From the IMG/VR virus record IMGVR_UViG_3300026257_000024, positions 1-25,413 of that record: a DNA stretch of 25,413 bases; one strand, 5' to 3'. The stretch comes from a virus. Shown here piece by piece: positions 21,447 to 25,413 of the stretch (positions within the stretch are counted from its first letter, which is position 1; every line of letters starts with the position of its first letter). Made by a program: the position numbers and the translations under genes. The notes under the pieces were generated by a model that searched no databases, was not told the origin of the DNA, and saw only the letters and a list, made by a program, of their open reading frames with translations.

Positions 21447-21742
21447 TGAAGAAATGGTTACTAGCATTACCTTTGGTCATGTTTGCAGCACCTGCTCAAG
21501 CAGTAACATGGGAACAACTAGTAGAGTGGGCAGAAACGCCCACTCATTACCATTCTCCACCATATCACCATCACCATGGTCATTCACATTACCAGGAACG
21601 TCGTTGGTGTAATCAGATAGTATATAAGGAAGAGTACGTACCAGGCAGACCTGATTACCATGGTAATTGGATGCCAGGACATGTTAACAAGTGGCAAGAG
21701 ACAAATAGGATCCCATGTAGACGGAGGAGACATTATCACTGA
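21446..21742 (+). CDS. Exported His-rich protein (98 aa)
   Basis: The signal peptide MKKWLLALPLVMFAAPAQA is followed by VTWEQ, with cleavage likely after residue 19. The mature protein has a histidine cluster (residues about 35-50, with HHHHGHSHY), two cysteines that could form a disulfide, and a basic end RRRRHYH. This suggests metal binding (Zn, Cu, Ni or Fe) in the periplasm or at the cell surface. The true ATG is 21446 with AGGAAGG upstream; TTG 21443 is rejected. The function is otherwise unknown. Confidence 0.7.
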   Translation: MKKWLLALPLVMFAAPAQAVTWEQLVEWAETPTHYHSPPYHHHHGHSHYQERRWCNQIVYKEEYVPGRPDYHGNWMPGHVNKWQETNRIPCRRRRHYH

Positions 21743-22293
21743 TGCTATATCAAACATATAATAATCCTGAAGCAAAGGAAATGAATCCTAAGCTTCATGA
21801 AAGTGTGAAGAAATACGTTGTTACTGACCTTGCTAAGGGTGGTGCATCAAGAACAGAATTTAACTTCCATGAGAAGAAAATAGACGACCTAAGTCGTCTT
21901 TTTAATTGGATAGAAAATGTGTTACCTCAAGCAGCATTTCATTTCGCTCAGGGTAGTGTTGATGATAAATATGATCCAACTCTATTAGGGTTTGATCCAA
22001 AAAGATTTAAGATAGCAGAGTGTTGGGGTATAGAGTTTAACAAAGGAGATACTGTAGAAGCACACAACCATTTCCCATACTCCATGTCATTCTGTTACTA
22101 TGTTAATGTACCAGACAAGGACACACCACTGGTTCTCTTTAATGAACTAGGAAATAGTAGTGACATGATGGGTGAAGCAGTTCCTGTTGAGGATGGTATG
22201 CTATGCTTCTTCCATTCTAAGACATTTCACTTCGTACCTCCGAGTCAGAGCGACGGACGTTGTACTATCGTAGGAAATATATTATATAATTGA
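21742..22293 (+). CDS. Putative 2OG-Fe(II) oxygenase (183 aa), paralogue of 2352-2858
   Basis: AHNHFPYSMSFCYYVNVP (His108, His110) and GMLCFFHSKTFHFVPPSQS (His163) with Arg173 before CTIVGNI show the superfamily ligands. By eye the core (ECWGIEFNKGD, YYVNVP, PLVLF, DGMLCFF, FVPP, VGN) follows the protein at 2352 block by block. It is coupled by TGATG to the His-rich gene. It is the last plus-strand gene before the convergent baseplate genes. Substrate unknown. Confidence 0.78.
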   Translation: MLYQTYNNPEAKEMNPKLHESVKKYVVTDLAKGGASRTEFNFHEKKIDDLSRLFNWIENVLPQAAFHFAQGSVDDKYDPTLLGFDPKRFKIAECWGIEFNKGDTVEAHNHFPYSMSFCYYVNVPDKDTPLVLFNELGNSSDMMGEAVPVEDGMLCFFHSKTFHFVPPSQSDGRCTIVGNILYN

Positions 22294-22317
22294 TATATTA
22301 TTTCGACTTTTGATTAC
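22294..22317 (+). repeat. 24-bp exact repeat, copy 2
   Basis: Identical to 7866-7889. It sits in the 55-nt gap between convergent genes. CGACTT (22304-22309) in the repeat can pair with AAGTCG (22322-22327). What follows (GGAAAAAAAACTC then GGTATTTTT) looks like a decayed version of the terminator after copy 1. Confidence 0.85.
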
Positions 22318-22348
22318 AGATAAGTCGGAAAAAAAACTCAAGGTATTT

Positions 22349-23233
22349 TTAACTTCCAGAGGTTGAGCTAGAATCTGTAGTACCAGAGATAACTCCAGAT
22401 GAGTTAACAGTACCAGTATTTGATGTATCTACAGTTCTGACCTGTTCACCAGATGACAGTGTAGTCACTGTAACGGTTCTATTGACTAATTCTTGATTAG
22501 ACGCAAAAGCGACTGTAGCAGATTGACCATATACTGTGCTATATCCATTTTTCTCTGTAACGAAGATTTCCTCTACAGCACCCCAAGTCATTTTTACGTC
22601 ACCAGAATCAACTTCTTCATGTGGCGAATATTGGCATAATCGTCTAAATTCCTCTGCAAAGGTTTCTACGTATGCAGGCTTTAATAACCATATATTTGCC
22701 TTATAGTCATTTATCTGTTTTTCATGTTCATAGTTGGTAATAGGCACTGACGCATTTGTCACTGTGACTCCCTGAATCTTATAGGTGAAATTTTCGTTTA
22801 CTTGTAATCCTGCAGGTACAACGATATCACCTCTATTGGATATTACCTCTTCATCTTGGTGATAGTCATTTGATCTTATTTCGTTAGTTTCGTAATGGTG
22901 GATTTCATCGGTATTACCATATTTCTTCGTAATTACGTTATATAACTGATCTTCGGATAATGGCCATTCATCATAAACGTTTATAATATTGTTACATAGC
23001 AAAACAATCCAATCATAGTCAGTAGATCCATAAAACCTTTGAGCGACCTGATCTGGTCTTTCGTTATTTTGTATAGTTACTTGCTCAAATCCAAGAATTG
23101 CTTTTTGGATAGTATCAATAATTTTTGCTCTTCTAAAGATATTCGTAGCTACAACATATGGTTCGACGTTATTGCGTCGTATACTAGTAACCCTTACTTT
23201 GACTTTAGGTAGATATTTAAAATAATTTGACAT
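22349..23233 (-). CDS. 53: Baseplate wedge subunit gp53
   Basis: The N-terminus MSNYFKYLPKVKVRV, followed by TNIFRRAKI, and then NERPDQVAQRFYGSTDYDWI, VLLCNNIINVYDEWPLSEDQL, is the gp53 signature with a LysM-like segment (residues about 57-110). gp53 joins wedges in the T4 baseplate. At 294 aa it is longer than T4 gp53 (196), with an added C-terminal domain and a Ser/Thr/Gly-rich tail. Start and stop overlap gene 48 (TAATG on the minus strand). Confidence 0.88.
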   Translation of the reverse strand: MSNYFKYLPKVKVRVTSIRRNNVEPYVVATNIFRRAKIIDTIQKAILGFEQVTIQNNERPDQVAQRFYGSTDYDWIVLLCNNIINVYDEWPLSEDQLYNVITKKYGNTDEIHHYETNEIRSNDYHQDEEVISNRGDIVVPAGLQVNENFTYKIQGVTVTNASVPITNYEHEKQINDYKANIWLLKPAYVETFAEEFRRLCQYSPHEEVDSGDVKMTWGAVEEIFVTEKNGYSTVYGQSATVAFASNQELVNRTVTVTTLSSGEQVRTVDTSNTGTVNSSGVISGTTDSSSTSGS

Positions 23234-24363
23234 TATGTGCCTCGTGCTCCAACATTAGGGTTAATTACTTCAGGGAATCTTTTATTCGGTTGATCATCAT
23301 TAAGTTCACTCCATATAAGGTCGTTGGTGAGGAATGCAGTCTCATCAAATCTTAGGGTCATCTTATAAGAACCAGGACCATAATCCTCTGTCTGTGCTTC
23401 ACCTTTTTCATTATAGGATCTAAGAGACGTGTTTTGACCATTAGGGGTCAAGTTTAACTGCATATCTGTCAATACCATTTTGACAGGGAATTGCATAATT
23501 TTGGTTAGTGTCTGTGGTCTTGATAACCTATCCATTCCCTGTCCACTTTCTAGTTCTGCTGGTGTGAAACGGACAATATCAGTTTTAAAGAATTTAGGAA
23601 TAGATAGCCATTCATCGTTACTACCCGTTTTTGTGGGTAGCATTGCAAATCTTAAAACATCAATAATATTCTGAATATTTCTCATTTCACTATAGTTTCT
23701 AGGTTGCATATCGAAGTTAAAGGAATGACTACGATACCGAACACCTTTAAATGTAGTTTCTTCGTATGGGTTAAATACTCTCTTATTCTGTAATGCTGAT
23801 AGTGCGTCTTTATCTGCTACAGAACCACCTGTAAATGCTGAAGCACCATTAAATGCACCTGTAATTGCTTGGAATATTGCCTGTTTTCCTCTAACCTTTG
23901 CACCTGCTTGTAGCAGTTCTGCCCCAAACCCACCAGCGTCCATATTCCCGTCTTTATCTATTATATTATTTTCTGCCCATTCAGCAGCACCAAGTAATGA
24001 ATTACCAAATGGTCCTAGAGCACTTCTATTGTAGTTAGTACTATATTGTTCGTTAAGTTGGTGAGGTAGATATAAATAAACAGTACGCCATATACCTTGG
24101 GTACTATCACCTTGTTTCCGTCCACCTTGGAATCCAATACCTTTTTCTAGTGCACTGAAACTTTTCTCACCAGCACCTTGGGATTTTCGCTTTGATTTTA
24201 TGTAATTGTATGGATTTGATTTCTCTGGGTCATATATGGTGAACTTAAGGTAATCCATTACCTTAGTTCCAAATTTGGCTCTATGCTTTATCTCATCATT
24301 ACTACTACCTGGACCTGCAGGAGGAATCTCTGGATAGATTAATTTATTCTTGGCGGCAGACAT
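23233..24363 (-). CDS. 48: Baseplate tail tube cap gp48
   Basis: 376 aa against 364 in T4. RSHSFNFDMQPRNYSEMRNI parallels the T4 gp48 block with FTWDLTPRS, and MVLTDMQLNLTPNGQN and SYKMTLRFDETAFLTND match its C-terminal strands. gp48 caps the baseplate and starts the tail tube with gp54. A Gly/Ala-rich middle part is unlike T4. It overlaps gene 53, and its ATG touches the ATG of gene 4 as CATATG. It would be transcribed from the minus-strand late promoter at 24429-24436. Confidence 0.82.
   Translation of the reverse strand: MSAAKNKLIYPEIPPAGPGSSNDEIKHRAKFGTKVMDYLKFTIYDPEKSNPYNYIKSKRKSQGAGEKSFSALEKGIGFQGGRKQGDSTQGIWRTVYLYLPHQLNEQYSTNYNRSALGPFGNSLLGAAEWAENNIIDKDGNMDAGGFGAELLQAGAKVRGKQAIFQAITGAFNGASAFTGGSVADKDALSALQNKRVFNPYEETTFKGVRYRSHSFNFDMQPRNYSEMRNIQNIIDVLRFAMLPTKTGSNDEWLSIPKFFKTDIVRFTPAELESGQGMDRLSRPQTLTKIMQFPVKMVLTDMQLNLTPNGQNTSLRSYNEKGEAQTEDYGPGSYKMTLRFDETAFLTNDLIWSELNDDQPNKRFPEVINPNVGARGT
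24071..24078 (+). promoter_or_regulatory. T4 late promoter TATAAATA (plus strand)
   Basis: A perfect TATAAATA lies inside gene 48, on the other strand, about 285 nt before gene 4, giving a candidate late start for the plus-strand structural genes. Confidence 0.5.
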
Positions 24364-24804
24364 ATGAGTTATTCAGGAAAATTCAGACCATCACGAAGAC
24401 ATAAGTATAAAGGAGACCCTACAAACATTATTTATAGAAGTTTGTGGGAACTTAAATTTATGAAGTGGTGTGACAAGAATGAAAACGTTTTGGAATGGGG
24501 AAGTGAAGAGATTATTATTCCATATGTCTCTCCCGTGGATAATCGTGTGCATCGTTATTTTCCCGATTTCTATGTTAAAGCAGTCACGAGAAATGGAAAA
24601 TCCTCAAAAAGCATCATTGAGATCAAACCTTATGCTCAGACTAAACAACCGAAACGTACAACCACTCGTAAGGTGAGTAGAAGGTATCTTAGTGAAGTCA
24701 AGACATATGCTGTTAACAATGCTAAGTGGAAAGCAGCAGATAGTTATTGTAAGGATCGTAGAATGACGTTTCGTATACTCACAGAAAAAGAACTCAAAGT
24801 ATGA
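24364..24804 (+). CDS. 4: Head completion protein gp4
   Basis: SYSGKFRPSRRHKYKGDPTN, RSLWELKFMKWCD (Glu29), RYFPDFYV (Asp68) and KSIIEIKP (Glu86, Lys88) match gp4 (gp50/gp4) of T4-like phages, which completes DNA-filled heads before tail joining and has a TnsA-like nuclease fold. At 146 aa it is close to T4 gp4 (150). The start abuts the gene 48 start on the other strand. ATGA couples it to the next gene. Confidence 0.85.
   Translation: MSYSGKFRPSRRHKYKGDPTNIIYRSLWELKFMKWCDKNENVLEWGSEEIIIPYVSPVDNRVHRYFPDFYVKAVTRNGKSSKSIIEIKPYAQTKQPKRTTTRKVSRRYLSEVKTYAVNNAKWKAADSYCKDRRMTFRILTEKELKV
24429..24436 (-). promoter_or_regulatory. T4 late promoter TATAAATA (minus strand)
   Basis: TATTTATA on the plus strand reads TATAAATA on the minus strand, pointing at gene 48 and lying about 66 nt before its ATG, inside gene 4. 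It is the likely late promoter of the 48-53 operon. Confidence 0.6.
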
Positions 24805-25271
24805 GCATCTTTAAGGACATCAAGGAACTTGCTGGTGGTAAACCTCAATCAAAAGATTGGTATCGCTCACAGTTATTTTATGGATTGCCAGATTTGCAGA
24901 CAGATATAAAGGCAGGATTGGTATTATTTTATAATTACAATGCTACTACTGAGGGATTACCATTCTTTGATCGTTATCCGATGACTCTGATTAGTGGGAT
25001 TAATCCAGCTACAGGTCATTTTTATGGCGGTAATCTACACTATTTACGTCCAGAAGTACGACAGGGAGTGGCAAAAACATGGGGTAATGGTGGTACTACA
25101 TATCCTCTTCGTTGCCATCATAAATACTTAATGTCAAATGCTACAACTATAAAGGTGGTAGAACCTATAGAACTGCGTGATATGATCCCGTTACCGTTAG
25201 AAAAATTTGTTGTTAACGTTGCTGGTCAGAGACTTGATATACCTAGTAGCTTCATTTGGAGTCGAGTCTAA
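24801..25271 (+). CDS. Conserved phage structural-region protein (156 aa)
   Basis: SQLFYGLPDLQTDIKAGLVL, LPFFDRYPMTLISG and GGNLHYLRPEVRQG form a pattern I recall from T4-like phage proteins annotated as hypothetical or DNA end protector-like; at 156 aa it is shorter than T4 gp2 (274), so that label is uncertain. It is coupled on both sides (ATGA at 24801, TAATG at 25271) in a head-tail gene run. Confidence 0.55.
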   Translation: MSIFKDIKELAGGKPQSKDWYRSQLFYGLPDLQTDIKAGLVLFYNYNATTEGLPFFDRYPMTLISGINPATGHFYGGNLHYLRPEVRQGVAKTWGNGGTTYPLRCHHKYLMSNATTIKVVEPIELRDMIPLPLEKFVVNVAGQRLDIPSSFIWSRV

Positions 25272-25413
25272 TGGCAATGAACACGCATCCCAATAATTAT
25301 CAGGCTTTTACGGAAGCAGTAGCAACTGGAAAATTAGAACCATCCAGACAGAATTTATATGGTGTTTCGATAGCACCTCCTTTAACTTTACGAAAGATAC
25401 TAAGTACTACTGC
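25271..25413 (+). CDS. Partial CDS, possibly tail tube initiator gp54
   Basis: The ATG at 25271 overlaps the previous stop, and the frame stays open to the window edge (47 codons). MAMNTHPNNYQAFTEAVATG is followed by LEPSRQNLYGVSIAPPL. The order (helix, R-x-N-L/M-Y/F, short strand, P) resembles the start of T4 gp54, the partner of gp48, but 47 residues are too few to be sure. Confidence 0.5.
   Translation, partial: MAMNTHPNNYQAFTEAVATGKLEPSRQNLYGVSIAPPLTLRKILSTT

Noticed and set aside
1-25413. CRISPR array, insertion sequence or integrase
   Set aside because: No regularly spaced repeats, transposase or recombinase motifs were seen in any frame.

Overview
The window looks like part of the genome of a T4-like myovirus (cyanophage) of marine Synechococcus or Prochlorococcus. 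This rests on the mix of T4 core genes (gp33-like coactivator, gp32, gp53, gp48, gp4) with cyanophage auxiliary genes (talC, purM, purN, purC, thyX, phoH, glutaredoxin, a DUF1825 gene) and T4-type late promoters (TATAAATA/CTAAATA). No database search was possible; all family calls come from reading motifs.

Layout. (1) 1-1207: the end of a short gene, a terminator fused to a promoter, and one independently expressed ParB-like gene. (2) 1209-7137: a tightly coupled operon in which genes overlap by ATGA or similar junctions. It carries transaldolase (talC), AIR synthase (purM), GAR transformylase (purN), a PD-(D/E)XK nuclease, four 2OG-Fe(II) oxygenases and several small proteins. (3) 7153-7776: a consensus sigma70-type promoter and three small genes. 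(4) 7773-7923: an apparent non-coding RNA with a late promoter at its 5' side, pseudoknot-like and mutually exclusive helices, and a strong terminator. (5) 7945-9543: a coiled-coil protein, purC, small ORFs and a prolyl-hydroxylase-like oxygenase. (6) 9543-14183: a 1255-residue proline-rich, multi-domain virion or adhesin-type protein, a small partner and another oxygenase. (7) 14222-14836: a self-contained cassette (promoter, structured leader, exported beta-rich protein, terminator). (8) 14853-18409: glutaredoxin, an AT-hook-like protein, small conserved cyanophage proteins, thyX, an oxygenase and an FmdB-like protein. (9) 18413-22293: phoH, a RecB-like exonuclease, gp33, DUF1825, gp32, an exported His-rich protein and an oxygenase. 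(10) 22349-25413: the baseplate genes 53 and 48 on the minus strand, diverging from gene 4 and further structural genes on the plus strand.

How it works together. The metabolic genes supply pentose phosphate, purine and thymidylate precursors for phage DNA. gp33 would act with the late sigma factor (not in this window) at the late promoters seen here. gp32 and the nucleases serve replication and recombination, and gp53, gp48 and gp4 build the baseplate and head. The most striking feature is eight separate 2OG-Fe(II) oxygenase genes in 25 kb. One of them abuts, stop codon to start codon, the proline-rich giant protein and another follows it, which suggests hydroxylation of a virion protein. 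The free-standing RNA candidate at 7785-7923 shares a 24-bp exact repeat with the convergent junction at 22294-22317.
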